Shown piece after piece: positions 8,891 through 18,138 of a stretch of 64,000 bases of DNA. The notes under the pieces are model-generated. The model was not told the DNA's origin. It searched no databases and saw only the letters and a list, made by a program, of their open reading frames with translations. The position numbers and the translations under genes are program-made. Numbering within the stretch: position 1 is the first letter of the stretch; each line of letters starts with the position of its first letter. The stretch covers positions 62,001 through 126,000 of the forward strand of contig CAZNOO010000002.1 of assembly GCA_964574705.1 (NCBI GenBank). The letters are read 5' to 3'. This DNA is from JAHIVB01 sp964574705 (lineage in GTDB: Bacteria > Bacillota_I > Bacilli_A > Izemoplasmatales > Hujiaoplasmataceae).

Positions 8891-8918
8891 ATTATAGCAT
8901 AATTTGTTTGAATGTAAA
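8891..8918 (-). promoter_or_regulatory. Promoter for greA
   Basis: TTTACA (8913-8918) and TATAAT (8891-8896) on the minus strand, 16-base spacer, about 33 bases upstream of the greA ATG. Confidence 0.75.
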
Positions 8919-8922
8919 AGCA

Positions 8923-9543
8923 TTATTTATTTAAGATTGAGATTATTTTCGAGTGAATCAAATCGACAGCCACATCATGGCTGTAATCATTGGGAATGAT
9001 AATGTCGGCGTATCTTTTCGTCGGTTTGACAAATGCGTAATGCATCGGCTTAACGGTATTTAAATATTGGTTGATGACGCTTTCAATGGTTCTTCCTCTT
9101 TCCTTCGTATCTCGTTGTAATCTTCGAATGAAACGAAGGTCGTCATCCGCTTCGACAAATAGTTTGATATCAGCTAATTGGCGAATTCGATCATCTTCCA
9201 AAACAAGGATGCCTTCGAGGATAATGATTTTCGCTGGATGGATAATTTCTGTTGCTTTCGCACGAGTCAATTCGACAAAGTCATATGTTGGCTTTTCAAT
9301 TGATTTTCCTGCAATAAGGTCAAGAAGATGCGCGTAGAATAAATCGTTGTCTAAAGCGAAAGGATGGTCATAATTGACGGCTTCTCGTTCTTCCATCGTC
9401 ATATCAGATTGGTCTTTGTAGTAGTCGTCATGTTTCAATACGACAATAGGAAATTTATCTAAATCTTTTATGATTTTATTGACGACAGTGGTTTTTCCAG
9501 AAGAAGATCCTCCTGCTACAGCAATGATAACGGGTCTATTCAT
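8923..9543 (-). CDS. udk: Uridine kinase
   Basis: Phosphorylates uridine and cytidine in pyrimidine salvage. 206 residues. P-loop GGSSSGKTTV at about 11-20, then HDDYYKDQSDM and NYDHPFALDNDL, both typical of Udk, and GRTIESVINQYLNTVKPMH in the C-terminal half. ATG with GGAAGGTG upstream; the preceding trhP2 ends directly at the start codon. Same neighbours as in Bacillus (yrrO-udk-greA). Confidence 0.96.
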   Translation of the reverse strand: MNRPVIIAVAGGSSSGKTTVVNKIIKDLDKFPIVVLKHDDYYKDQSDMTMEEREAVNYDHPFALDNDLFYAHLLDLIAGKSIEKPTYDFVELTRAKATEIIHPAKIIILEGILVLEDDRIRQLADIKLFVEADDDLRFIRRLQRDTKERGRTIESVINQYLNTVKPMHYAFVKPTKRYADIIIPNDYSHDVAVDLIHSKIISILNK

Positions 9544-10728
9544 TTAAAACACCTTCCTTAAAATGTCATAGGGTGATAAAGGGGTTTCACATTTTATTTT
9601 GATGATTTGAAGTGGATGTCTTGCGGCATCTAATTCAAGACCAAATTCATCGTAAATCGGTCCAGCAATAAAAGTTGTATGTGTGTGATTTGGAGAAAAA
9701 ATTTCCAACAGATCCTTTGGTTCGAAATAATTTCTTTGTTCAACCAATGCCTCAAGCGTCTCTGGATTATAGGATTTGACGATTCCGACAAACTCTTTGG
9801 TGGGAACTTCACTTCTCATGTTGTATAGCTGTTGTTCAGGGGTAGTAATGCCTTCCATAAATCCAAAGGATGTTAAACGATTTTCGGCCTTTCTGATTTC
9901 TGCTTCATAATAAGATAAGTCCTTCAAGGCGTTCGACTCATAGTCATCGATGAATTCTCTGTATGCACTGACGACTGTCGAAATGTAGTGAATCGACTTC
10001 ATTCTTCCTTCAATCTTTAAAGAAGCCACTCCGATATCCATTAAGTCTTTAATAAAACGAAGGGTTTCCAAATCTTTTGACGACATTTGGAAATCAAAGT
10101 CTTCGCTGACAAGCGTTCCTTCATTATATAAATTATATTTCCACCTGCAACTATGTGCACATCCGCCTCGATTTGCGTCTCTGTCGGTCATATAGTTGGA
10201 CAAAGTGCACCTTCCGGAGTAAGAAACACACATTCCGCCGTGAATAAACACTTCAAGATCTGCTTTCGCAGATTGATGGATGGCTCTGATTTCTTCAATA
10301 GAACATTCTCTCGCAAGAACCACCCGTTTGACACCTTGGTCAAACCAAAAATTCGTTAGGCTTGAGTTGGTGACCGAAACTTGCGTTGAAAGATGAATTT
10401 CAAGTTTCGTAAGCGATTTTGCTCGATCGATGATGACAGGGGAAGAGCAAATGATTGCATCAACACTCATGTTGTCAAGGGCTATGAGGTATTCATCTAG
10501 TTTATTAACATCTTCATTGTGAAATACAATGTTCGTTGTAACATAAATTTTCTTACCGATGCTATGAGCAAAGTCAACAGCTTCCTTGATGAACTCCAAA
10601 GTGAATTTGGATGCTCTTGCGCGTAAGGAAAATTCTTGTCCTCCGATGTAGACGGCATCAGCGCCGTAAAGCAATGCAAACTTGACTTTTTCTAAATCTC
10701 CAGCAGGAGCAAGTAGTTCTACTCTCAT
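9544..10728 (-). CDS. trhP2: U32-family tRNA hydroxylase subunit (TrhP2/YrrO type)
   Basis: Peptidase-U32-like protein of 394 residues. In Bacillus the pair YrrN/YrrO (TrhP1/TrhP2) makes 5-hydroxyuridine at tRNA wobble position 34 using prephenate-derived chemistry. The U32 signature is intact: FIHGGMCVSYSGRCTLSNY, followed by CAHSCRWKYNLY, giving a set of conserved cysteines. ATG start shares one base with the upstream stop. Between trhP1 and udk as in Bacillus. Function is assigned by homology and conserved order; older annotations call it collagenase-like peptidase. Confidence 0.9.
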   Translation of the reverse strand: MRVELLAPAGDLEKVKFALLYGADAVYIGGQEFSLRARASKFTLEFIKEAVDFAHSIGKKIYVTTNIVFHNEDVNKLDEYLIALDNMSVDAIICSSPVIIDRAKSLTKLEIHLSTQVSVTNSSLTNFWFDQGVKRVVLARECSIEEIRAIHQSAKADLEVFIHGGMCVSYSGRCTLSNYMTDRDANRGGCAHSCRWKYNLYNEGTLVSEDFDFQMSSKDLETLRFIKDLMDIGVASLKIEGRMKSIHYISTVVSAYREFIDDYESNALKDLSYYEAEIRKAENRLTSFGFMEGITTPEQQLYNMRSEVPTKEFVGIVKSYNPETLEALVEQRNYFEPKDLLEIFSPNHTHTTFIAGPIYDEFGLELDAARHPLQIIKIKCETPLSPYDILRKVF

Positions 10729-11621
10729 TATAGAGCCTCCTTGCTGCGACCGATTCGTCGGTAATAAAAGCCGGTATCATATTCCTTTTGGTATTTCTCT
10801 TGAAAAGAATCTTGAAGTTTGCTGTTCGAATAAGCTTCTATGCTATCAAAATATTCTTGATCTGACATGAAAATTCTTTTCACAAAAAAGTCAGTCATAT
10901 ATGGTGAAATCACTCCAAGTTCCTGAAAGGAAAGAAGCTTTTTAGATCTAAATATGGTTGTCCCAAAAGCATCTTCAATGACGGGGTAAAATTCATTCAA
11001 TCGAAGTTCTTCTTGTAAAAAATAACTTTGAGCGTTTTTGACGCCTAATAAATTTAACCCTTTAAACTGACTGTAGTTTGAAATCAATGGTCTTCTCGAG
11101 TAAAACATTTCTAGATAACCGTGCCCACAAATCGAAAACTCGATGTCTTGAGTACAGTCAGCGATCTCAATGATTTCTTCCAATGTCACTTCTTTCGAAA
11201 CCGTTAACCCTTTTATTTTTTGTTTTCTTGCAAACCAGGCATCATAACAATTAGTGTTCGAAGTACCAGGCTGAAAAATCAGAAGATTTTCCATTTGATG
11301 CTTTTTAAGGAGGGAATATAGGGTAAAATCAAATCCTACAATTCCGTCCAGGTTTGCTGATTTTACTTCATTTAAGAATTTGTCAAGTTTCGAAAGCATA
11401 TCTTCATGAATCATGACATTAATCATCAAATAAACTAACTTTCCCATTTTATGGGATTGTTTTGAAATTTCTTTGATTTCAGGAAGTGAAAATGAAGATA
11501 TCTGATTTCTGGTGAACTCCAGTGTATGTAGCAAAAAAACATCTGCGCCAAGCGTTGCGAGATGTGACATCTCTTGGATGTTTTTCAATGTAGCTACAAT
11601 GTTCAAATTGAGGTTCCTCAC
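10728..11621 (-). CDS. trhP1: U32-family protein, smaller partner (TrhP1/YrrN type)
   Basis: 297-residue U32 homologue, shorter than its neighbour. The region equivalent to the U32 signature reads SICGHGYLEMFYSRRPLISN, which keeps the backbone of the motif but not its cysteines, so this subunit probably lacks the metal or cluster site and supports TrhP2. Start is GTG in a GTGA overlap with trmR; no strong ribosome site is visible, so translation is likely coupled. Next to trmR and trhP2 in the Bacillus order. Confidence 0.85.
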   Translation of the reverse strand: MRNLNLNIVATLKNIQEMSHLATLGADVFLLHTLEFTRNQISSFSLPEIKEISKQSHKMGKLVYLMINVMIHEDMLSKLDKFLNEVKSANLDGIVGFDFTLYSLLKKHQMENLLIFQPGTSNTNCYDAWFARKQKIKGLTVSKEVTLEEIIEIADCTQDIEFSICGHGYLEMFYSRRPLISNYSQFKGLNLLGVKNAQSYFLQEELRLNEFYPVIEDAFGTTIFRSKKLLSFQELGVISPYMTDFFVKRIFMSDQEYFDSIEAYSNSKLQDSFQEKYQKEYDTGFYYRRIGRSKEAL

Positions 11622-12256
11622 TTTTTGTATGAGATTGCCATGCCGTCTCCAATTTCATATATAAAGGAATCGTAGTCGTTTTTTTCAAGCAACCATTGAT
11701 TGAATTTGTTGATTTTTCCGACTAATTGTTTTCGGTTCCGACTTATAATGCTTTTTGGATTTTCAACAAATCCATGAAATAAAAGATTATCTGTAATCAC
11801 AATTCCACCTTTGGAAAGCAGCGACTCAAATTTTTCAAAGAAACGAATATATTGCGCCTTGGCAGCATCAATGAAAATGACGTCAAACTGACCAAGAGAT
11901 TCAATAGCAATCTCAAGAGCATCTGCCTCAATAAATGTAATCTTGTTATTTGCTAAGTCTGTGGAAATCAGGCCTTTTGCTCGCTTCAAAATTTCAGGGT
12001 TTCTTTCGATTGTCACAACCGAAGCGGAAGTAAATTTCGAAATCGAATAGGCAGTGTATCCAATTGCAGTTCCTATTTCCAATACACGGCAATATTTGCC
12101 AATTTGAATCAAATGCAAAATCAGGCGAATCCCTTCTTCCGAAATAATCGGAATCTGTTCTTTCGTCGCCACAGTTTTCATTTCATCTAAAATCGGATCC
12201 ACTAAGGTCCGATTTGTTCGATTCAAGTAGTCGTTAGCCAAGGTTCCACCATCCAA
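11618..12256 (-). CDS. trmR: tRNA 5-hydroxyuridine methyltransferase (TrmR/YrrM type)
   Basis: O-methyltransferase of 206-212 residues. SAM motif VLEIGTAIGYTAYSI and motif VIFIDAAKAQY are clear. In Bacillus, TrmR methylates 5-hydroxyuridine made by TrhP1/2 to 5-methoxyuridine at tRNA position 34; the three genes are contiguous here too. The start is uncertain: the frame opens with TTG at 12256, but TTG at 12238 has GGTGG four bases upstream and may be the real start. A hairpin followed by a T run lies just before the gene. Confidence 0.87.
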   Translation of the reverse strand: MDGGTLANDYLNRTNRTLVDPILDEMKTVATKEQIPIISEEGIRLILHLIQIGKYCRVLEIGTAIGYTAYSISKFTSASVVTIERNPEILKRAKGLISTDLANNKITFIEADALEIAIESLGQFDVIFIDAAKAQYIRFFEKFESLLSKGGIVITDNLLFHGFVENPKSIISRNRKQLVGKINKFNQWLLEKNDYDSFIYEIGDGMAISYKK

Positions 12257-12257
12257 A

Positions 12258-12290
12258 AAAAGATGAGAAGAGGTAGATCTACTCTTCCTC
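12258..12290 (-). terminator. Hairpin with T run at the yrzB/trmR junction
   Basis: On the minus strand GAAGAGTAGA pairs with TCTA-C-CTCTTC (one bulged C), followed by TCATCTTTTTTT. It overlaps the yrzB stop codon and precedes trmR, so it may act as a partial terminator inside the operon. Confidence 0.5.
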
Positions 12291-12560
12291 TTCTTTTTCT
12301 TCTTCGTCTTCTAGAAAACTTTCCAGTACTTCTTCAATCAATTCCCACTCGGCATCAGTTTCCACTTGTCCGAGGTTTCCTTCGTTGTCATCTTCAGGAT
12401 TGTAGCTAGCGGCATAATATTCGCCAGTTTCGTCATCCTTCACTTGGTATACGACATATGATTTCGCAAATTCTTCTGATTCAAATGTCATGATGATATT
12501 GCATTCAATTTCATTGCCTTGTTCATCAGTCACGATTAAAGTTTCAAATTCTGTGTCCAT
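12279..12560 (-). CDS. yrzB: DUF1292 family protein (YrzB)
   Basis: Small acidic protein of 93 residues ending in a run of Glu residues. The DUF1292 core is visible: ITVTDEQGNEIE-like N-terminus (LIVTDEQGNEIECNI), then YVVYQVKD and YAASYNPEDD. Function is unknown in the family. Located directly after ruvX, as in Bacillus, where mltG normally follows it; here mltG is absent. ATG with AGGAACT upstream. Confidence 0.88.
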   Translation of the reverse strand: MDTEFETLIVTDEQGNEIECNIIMTFESEEFAKSYVVYQVKDDETGEYYAASYNPEDDNEGNLGQVETDAEWELIEEVLESFLEDEEEKEEEE

Positions 12561-12565
12561 AGTTC

Positions 12566-12982
12566 CTACCTTCTGCTATCCAAATAGCTTTGTAAAATGA
12601 CCGTTGCGGCCAATTTGTCTACTTTTTCTTTTCTTTTTCTCGAATTCATGTTCGCACTCATCATGACTTGATGAACTAATCTGGATGTTAATCGTTCATC
12701 CCACAGTACAATCTTAGCCGAAGTCATCTTTTCAAGATTGGCTTTGAAGTCCTCTGAGACTTTCGCTTGAAATCCAGTCGAGCCATCCATATTTCTTGGA
12801 TGGCCAAGCACGACTAATTCTACCTTATTATTATCAATAAAATCTTTGATGTAGTCAAGGGGTAACTGATAATTTCCTTCTTCAAATCGAAAAGTTTCAA
12901 TTCCGCTTGCTAAAATCATCGAAGGATCCGACATGGCGATGCCACAAGTTTTAGATCCGAGGTCTAGTCCCAAGGCTCTCAT
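12566..12982 (-). CDS. ruvX: Putative pre-16S rRNA nuclease / Holliday junction resolvase-like RuvX (YqgF)
   Basis: RNase H-like fold protein of 138 residues. Start MRALGLDLGSKTCGIAMSD holds the first catalytic Asp; VVLGHPRNMDGSTG and LWDERLTSR carry further family motifs. In Escherichia coli, YqgF processes the 16S rRNA 5' end. ATG overlaps the alaS stop by four bases, so it is co-translated from the T-box-controlled message. In Bacillus the small gene yrzL (ireB) lies between these two; it is missing here. Confidence 0.95.
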   Translation of the reverse strand: MRALGLDLGSKTCGIAMSDPSMILASGIETFRFEEGNYQLPLDYIKDFIDNNKVELVVLGHPRNMDGSTGFQAKVSEDFKANLEKMTSAKIVLWDERLTSRLVHQVMMSANMNSRKRKEKVDKLAATVILQSYLDSRR

Positions 12983-15615
12983 AATAGAGAATCCCTCACT
13001 TCTTTAAGCGCAAAATCAACACTTGAAACGTCTTTTCCACCTGCTTGAGCGAAGTCGGGACGACCGCCTCCGTTTCCTCCGCATAGAATAGCTGCTTTCT
13101 TTACTAGATTGCCAGCATGAACGTTTTCTTTATTTGTTTTAGCAATGAAAACGACCTTGTCTCCCAAAATAGATCCCAGAAGAACTGTTCCTTTTTGGAG
13201 TTTGACAAGCAAGTTGTCAACCAATTGTTTCAAGACGGAGATGTCGATACCTTGAACCTTACCAATCAATGTGTCTTTTTGAATCATCGAAAGGTACGGT
13301 GTCAAATCATTTAAGGCAACAATTTCTTTTTGTCTTGCAAATTCTTTTTCTATGTCTTTGACTCGGACTTGAACTTCAGACAAGAGGTGTCTTTTGTTCA
13401 GTACATCTTGGTAACTTCCAATTACATCTTGATGAAGTGTTTTGTCAAAGGACAAGATTATGTTTTCTTTCTTTGCTTCTTCAAGAATGAAGTCGGCTTT
13501 TTTTAGCAGGTTTTCGATGTCTTGATTGATTCCTTTTAAAGAATCATCAATCTTATCAACATTGATATTGGTTAATCCTTCAATTCGATAGATTCCCGAC
13601 CCAATCGATGAAATGCTTCTTACTGCAAACCGATCGATGTCTCTAATGTTCGATACATGCGTTCCACCGCATAAGTCTAGCGTATGTTTTAAATCGACGA
13701 CTCTGACATATTCGTCATATTTTTCACCAAATTCAGCGATTGCACCTTTTTTGACAGCTTCATCTACTGTTAGTATATGGGTCACAGTTTCATGAGACTC
13801 TTGAATCATATCGTTGACTTTTCTTTCCAGTTCCAAGATTTGTTCATCACTGATACTTTCATAATGATTAAAGTCAAATCGTAATGATTCTGAAGTCACT
13901 TGAGACCCTTGTTGGGAAACATGCGGTCCAAGCAACTCTCTAAGTGATTTGAACAATAAATGGGTTGCTGAATGGTTATATGTAGTCAGTTTACGTTTTG
14001 ATTCGTCTACTTTTGCATGAACTCTAGCATTTTCGCTAGGGACCCCTTCGACAATCTCATAAGAATGAAGAAATTGTCCGTTTGGCAACTTGGAGACTTC
14101 ATTCACTTTTAAGGAAAAAGTATCGTTGAAAATTGTGCCTGTATCCGAGACTTGTCCTCCCGAGGTCGCATAGAAAGGTGTTTTGTCCAAGACGAGCCCT
14201 TCTTCGAATATCTTGATGATTTTTGAATCAGAGCATAAATGAGTGTATCCAATAAATTCACTCTTTCCTTGGAATTCAAGGAAATCTTCATTCTGAGATT
14301 TCATCGATTGAATTTCTTTTCTTGCATTTCGAGCTCGATCTTTTTGAAGACCCATTTCTTCTTCGAAGGAATGCAAATCAACTTTATAGCCTTTTTCCTT
14401 TGCATATTCCATCGTTAACTCAATCGGGAAACCAAATGTATCATATAGAAGAAAAGCATCACTACCACTAATTAAATGATTTTCTGAAAGACTGACAATC
14501 TGATCAAATCGTTTTTCTCCGTTTTCAAGTGTTTCTAAAAACTTCGATTCTTCTGCGGAAATAATTTTTTTGATGATCTCGGATTTAGCCCGAACGTCTG
14601 GATAATATCCATGAACCATTTCTGCGACGACATCGACTAGTTCTCCCATGAATGGTCTGTCAATCCCGAGTTTCTTTCCATATTTTACAGCTCTTCGTAG
14701 AAGCCGTCTCAACACATATCCTCTGCCTTCATTAGAAAGCATCGCTCCATCACTTACAGCAAACGAGACGGTTCGGATATGATCACTGATGACTTTGAAT
14801 GCCATTTGACCTTGATAGGAGACGTGAGAGATTTCTTCGATTTTTTGAATGATTGGCATGAATAAATCTGTTTCAAAATTCGTTTTCGTTCCTTGAATGA
14901 CACTTGCGAGTCTTTCAAGTCCACAGCCTGTATCAATGTTTTTGCTTGGGAGTTCAGGGTAATCAACCCTCTCAAGTCCTGGTTTTGCGTTATATTGAGA
15001 AAAAACAATATTCCAAATCTCTACATATCGGTCATTCTCTATGTCATCACGAATGGCGTCAGATGTAAAATCACCATATTTATCGCCTCTGTCAAAGAAA
15101 ATTTCTGTGCATGGGCCACATGGACCTTCGCCAATCTCCCAAAAATTATGGTCTTCGGTCGGGATGACATGAGAGGGGTCAACACCATTTTGAATCCACA
15201 GTTCTTTTGTTTCCTCGTCTGTTGGATAGATTGTCATATATAGTTTATCTTTATCGAATCCAAACCATTTTGGACTCGTCAGCAGTTCAAATCCCCAATT
15301 TACTGCGTCTTTGCGGAAGTAATCGCCGATTGAAAAGTTTCCAAGCATTTCAAAAAAAGTGTGATGTCTTGCGGTCACGCCTACATTTTCAATATCGTTC
15401 GTGCGGATGCACTTTTGAGCATTGACAATTCTTGGATTCTTTGGAACCACGCTTCCGTCGAAATACTTCTTCAAAGCTGCAACTCCAGCATTCATCCAAA
15501 GTAAAGTCGGATCGTCGTTTGGAACCAAAGACGCTCCTTTTTCAACACTATGACCTTTTTCTTTGAAAAAATCCAGCCACATTTGTCTAATTTCGTTTCC
15601 TGATAGTTTTTTCAT
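12979..15615 (-). CDS. alaS: Alanyl-tRNA synthetase
   Basis: Charges tRNA-Ala. 878 residues, full length: catalytic class II core at the N-terminus (FFKEKGHSVEKGASLVPNDD), editing domain with HSATHLLF and CGGTHVSNIRD, and C-terminal DHHA1-type domain with GGNGGGRPDFAQAGGKD. I chose ATG 15615, with GGAGGATG 7 bases upstream; the longer frame to 15645 would start inside the T-box terminator. Expression is set by the T-box leader immediately upstream. Confidence 0.97.
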   Translation of the reverse strand: MKKLSGNEIRQMWLDFFKEKGHSVEKGASLVPNDDPTLLWMNAGVAALKKYFDGSVVPKNPRIVNAQKCIRTNDIENVGVTARHHTFFEMLGNFSIGDYFRKDAVNWGFELLTSPKWFGFDKDKLYMTIYPTDEETKELWIQNGVDPSHVIPTEDHNFWEIGEGPCGPCTEIFFDRGDKYGDFTSDAIRDDIENDRYVEIWNIVFSQYNAKPGLERVDYPELPSKNIDTGCGLERLASVIQGTKTNFETDLFMPIIQKIEEISHVSYQGQMAFKVISDHIRTVSFAVSDGAMLSNEGRGYVLRRLLRRAVKYGKKLGIDRPFMGELVDVVAEMVHGYYPDVRAKSEIIKKIISAEESKFLETLENGEKRFDQIVSLSENHLISGSDAFLLYDTFGFPIELTMEYAKEKGYKVDLHSFEEEMGLQKDRARNARKEIQSMKSQNEDFLEFQGKSEFIGYTHLCSDSKIIKIFEEGLVLDKTPFYATSGGQVSDTGTIFNDTFSLKVNEVSKLPNGQFLHSYEIVEGVPSENARVHAKVDESKRKLTTYNHSATHLLFKSLRELLGPHVSQQGSQVTSESLRFDFNHYESISDEQILELERKVNDMIQESHETVTHILTVDEAVKKGAIAEFGEKYDEYVRVVDLKHTLDLCGGTHVSNIRDIDRFAVRSISSIGSGIYRIEGLTNINVDKIDDSLKGINQDIENLLKKADFILEEAKKENIILSFDKTLHQDVIGSYQDVLNKRHLLSEVQVRVKDIEKEFARQKEIVALNDLTPYLSMIQKDTLIGKVQGIDISVLKQLVDNLLVKLQKGTVLLGSILGDKVVFIAKTNKENVHAGNLVKKAAILCGGNGGGRPDFAQAGGKDVSSVDFALKEVRDSLL

Positions 15616-15624
15616 AATGCATCC

Positions 15625-15846
15625 TCCAAAAAAAAAGAGAATCATCCTACATAAAAGGACGATTCATCGCGGTACCACCTTTGTTCTAGTTAAACTAGCA
15701 CTCGACATCCATAACGCAGATTTGCGGGCGATTTTACTGCCTCTAAAAAGGAGCTTCGAATCCATCTCTAAGGTTTGGTTCCACCAACCCCAAACTCTCT
15801 ATGCAGAAAAGATAGTCTACTATTCTTTTATCATTGATTTGAGACA
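15625..15846 (-). promoter_or_regulatory. T-box riboswitch (tRNA-Ala) upstream of alaS
   Basis: The T-box sequence AAGGTGGTACCGCG reads on the minus strand at 15668-15681. Downstream, GAATCGTCC and GGATGATTC form a terminator stem followed by nine T around 15630, so control is at transcription termination. Upstream is a long Stem I region. A GCT (Ala) triplet in the context GAA-GCT-CC at 15752-15754 is the likely specifier codon; the trpS leader has its TGG in the same GAA-codon-CC context, which supports this reading. Confidence 0.93.
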
Positions 15847-15875
15847 ATTATACATCAATTTCATTAAATTTGCAA
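15847..15875 (-). promoter_or_regulatory. Promoter of the alaS T-box transcript
   Basis: TTGCAA (15870-15875), 17-base spacer, TATAAT (15847-15852) on the minus strand, between the recD2 stop and the T-box leader. Confidence 0.75.
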
Positions 15876-15889
15876 ATGAATTATATTTA

Positions 15890-18115
15890 CTACATAAAAT
15901 CTTCTATTCTCAAGTTTTTTACTGGATTTTTGTCAATCGAATCGACGATAAAACCCTTTAGTCTCGTCTTCCTTGGAGTTTCAATGGAGGAGACCCCTCT
16001 TCTGAGGGCATAGTAGTCTCCCACCATGATTAATTGTTCTTTTGCTCGTGTAACTGCAGTATAAAGCAACTTTCTTTTTAACATGATGGCATAACTTTGG
16101 GTCAAAGGTAAAACAACGATTCTAAATTCGCTTCCTTGTGATTTATGAATACTGATGCAATAAGCGAGCGTCAACTTATCAAAATCCTTGACGTTGAATT
16201 TGACGGTGTTTCCTCCAAAATCAACAAGCATTTCTTTATTTTCAATGATTCCGGTCACAACACCTATATCTCCATTCATAATTCCATCTTCAGGTTGATT
16301 GGCTAGTTGAAGAACTTTATCGTTAAAATAAAATGTCTTTCCATTATAGGAAATCTTGTGCGCTTGGTTATGGTAATTAAACCGTTCTTGAATTGATTCG
16401 TTGATTTTATCAATTCCGTTTGGGCCTTTATAAATCGGTGCTAATACCTGAATATCATCAAGCAAACTATAACCCTCTTGAATGGCTTCGTTGATGACGG
16501 AACAGATTTGTTCTACAATGAGTCCTTCTCCCGATCGGATAAATTTTCTATCATCGGTTCTCACACTCAAATTTTCACTCACATGTTGATTCAAAATGTC
16601 GTATGCAAGAGAAATAATACTAGAGTCGCTTGCTTGTCTGTGTATCTTGGATAGTTTGACAACGCTAAACATGTCAGACTCAATTAAGTCTGACAATACT
16701 TGTCCGGGTCCAACTGAAGGTAATTGATTGTCGTCACCGACAATCACAAGTTTTGTATTCAAGCGAATCGATTCAAACAGATGATTTGCGAGTACAACAT
16801 CAAGCATAGATGCTTCATCAATGATAATTAAATCTGCTAATAACGGATGATGAACATCAGCACTGAAGTGGCCTTCATAATCATATCCAAGCATTCTATG
16901 TATTGTTGTCGCTTCAAGGGAGGTCGCCTCTTTTAGACGTTTTGCAGCTTTCCCTGTTGGAGCAGATAGAAGGATTGAAGTTTTAGGTCCTCTTAAAAGT
17001 TTATATATTTGGACGATTCCATTGATGATGGTTGTCTTTCCAGTACCAGGACCTCCCGTAATAATCAAGAAGTCATCAAGTAGTGCTTTTTTGATTGCCT
17101 TAATTTGCTCTTCGGTGTATTCAATTAGATGGTCTTTTTGAAAGTCATCAATGGATTGAAGTACAAGTTCTTCATCAAATGCGGGTGAGGAAGACTTGGT
17201 GTACCTTACAAGAGAATTCGCAATTCCCTTTTCTGCAAGGTATAAATACCATAGGCTTAAAGAATCGTGCTCGGAAATGATTTTCCCTTGCATAATCAGT
17301 TCTGACAATATATCCTCAATTTCTACTTTTCTAACTTCGAATTCATCATCGGTATTCAGATACCTTTCGGTATACTCAAGCAAATCGGATAAGGATAAAA
17401 GCGTGTCTCCAAATTTATTCATATATTCATTCAACAAATAAATTATCACTGCTTTAATCCTCAAAGGATGATTATAAGAAAGCCCAATTTTCAATGCAAT
17501 TTCATCAGCTCTTTTAAAGCCAATTCCTTCGATTTCATCCATTAAAATATAGGGATTTTCTTTAATGACGTCGATGGACTCATATCCATATCTTTGATAG
17601 ATTTTCATGGCCATCTTTGGAGATATTTGAAATCCATATAGCCAAACTAAAGAAGTTTCAAGTTTTCGATTTGTTTGAAGTGTAGAAATCAGAGTTTCTT
17701 TCTTCGAACTGGACATCCGAGGAACAATATCGAGAATGTCATAGTTATTGAGAATTTGATCGATACAGTCAACACCGAAATGGTTTACAATCCATTCTGC
17801 AGTTTTTGGCCCGATTCCTTTGAAAATATCACTGGAAAGGTAGTCAATCAGTCCTTCTTTGGAGTTGTCCATGATTCGTTCAAAACGGGATGCATCATAT
17901 TGAAGACCATATTTGGGGTGATTTTTCAATTCACCGAAAAAACGGTATCTTTGTCCTTTGTCTAAATGAGGAAAAAACCCACAAATAATAATCGTGGGTT
18001 CTTTGTAAATAATTTCTTGAAGGTCCGTATCAATGATATCGAGTTTCAAGACGGAATAATTGTTTTCATCATTGTAAAAAAGGACTTGTCTGACTTCGCC
18101 TTCGATATAACTCAT
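15890..18115 (-). CDS. recD2: RecD2-type DNA helicase
   Basis: 5'-3' SF1B helicase not associated with RecBC, involved in replication-fork repair. 741 residues. N-terminal OB-like and helix-hairpin-helix region (DIFKGIGPKTAEWIVNHFG near 96-114; IEGIGFKRADEIALKIG near 195-211), Walker A GGPGTGKT at 354-361, Walker B IIDEASML, and C-terminal SIHKSQGSEF with AVTRAKEQL. ATG with AAAGGAAT upstream. It follows pepP by 23 bases and is probably co-transcribed with it. Confidence 0.95.
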   Translation of the reverse strand: MSYIEGEVRQVLFYNDENNYSVLKLDIIDTDLQEIIYKEPTIIICGFFPHLDKGQRYRFFGELKNHPKYGLQYDASRFERIMDNSKEGLIDYLSSDIFKGIGPKTAEWIVNHFGVDCIDQILNNYDILDIVPRMSSSKKETLISTLQTNRKLETSLVWLYGFQISPKMAMKIYQRYGYESIDVIKENPYILMDEIEGIGFKRADEIALKIGLSYNHPLRIKAVIIYLLNEYMNKFGDTLLSLSDLLEYTERYLNTDDEFEVRKVEIEDILSELIMQGKIISEHDSLSLWYLYLAEKGIANSLVRYTKSSSPAFDEELVLQSIDDFQKDHLIEYTEEQIKAIKKALLDDFLIITGGPGTGKTTIINGIVQIYKLLRGPKTSILLSAPTGKAAKRLKEATSLEATTIHRMLGYDYEGHFSADVHHPLLADLIIIDEASMLDVVLANHLFESIRLNTKLVIVGDDNQLPSVGPGQVLSDLIESDMFSVVKLSKIHRQASDSSIISLAYDILNQHVSENLSVRTDDRKFIRSGEGLIVEQICSVINEAIQEGYSLLDDIQVLAPIYKGPNGIDKINESIQERFNYHNQAHKISYNGKTFYFNDKVLQLANQPEDGIMNGDIGVVTGIIENKEMLVDFGGNTVKFNVKDFDKLTLAYCISIHKSQGSEFRIVVLPLTQSYAIMLKRKLLYTAVTRAKEQLIMVGDYYALRRGVSSIETPRKTRLKGFIVDSIDKNPVKNLRIEDFM

Positions 18116-18138
18116 GAGCTATTCCTTTCAAACCGACT

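Noticed and set aside
15616..15645. N-terminal extension of alaS
   Set aside because: It is translated from the T-box terminator and its T run; the ATG at 15615 has its own ribosome site.
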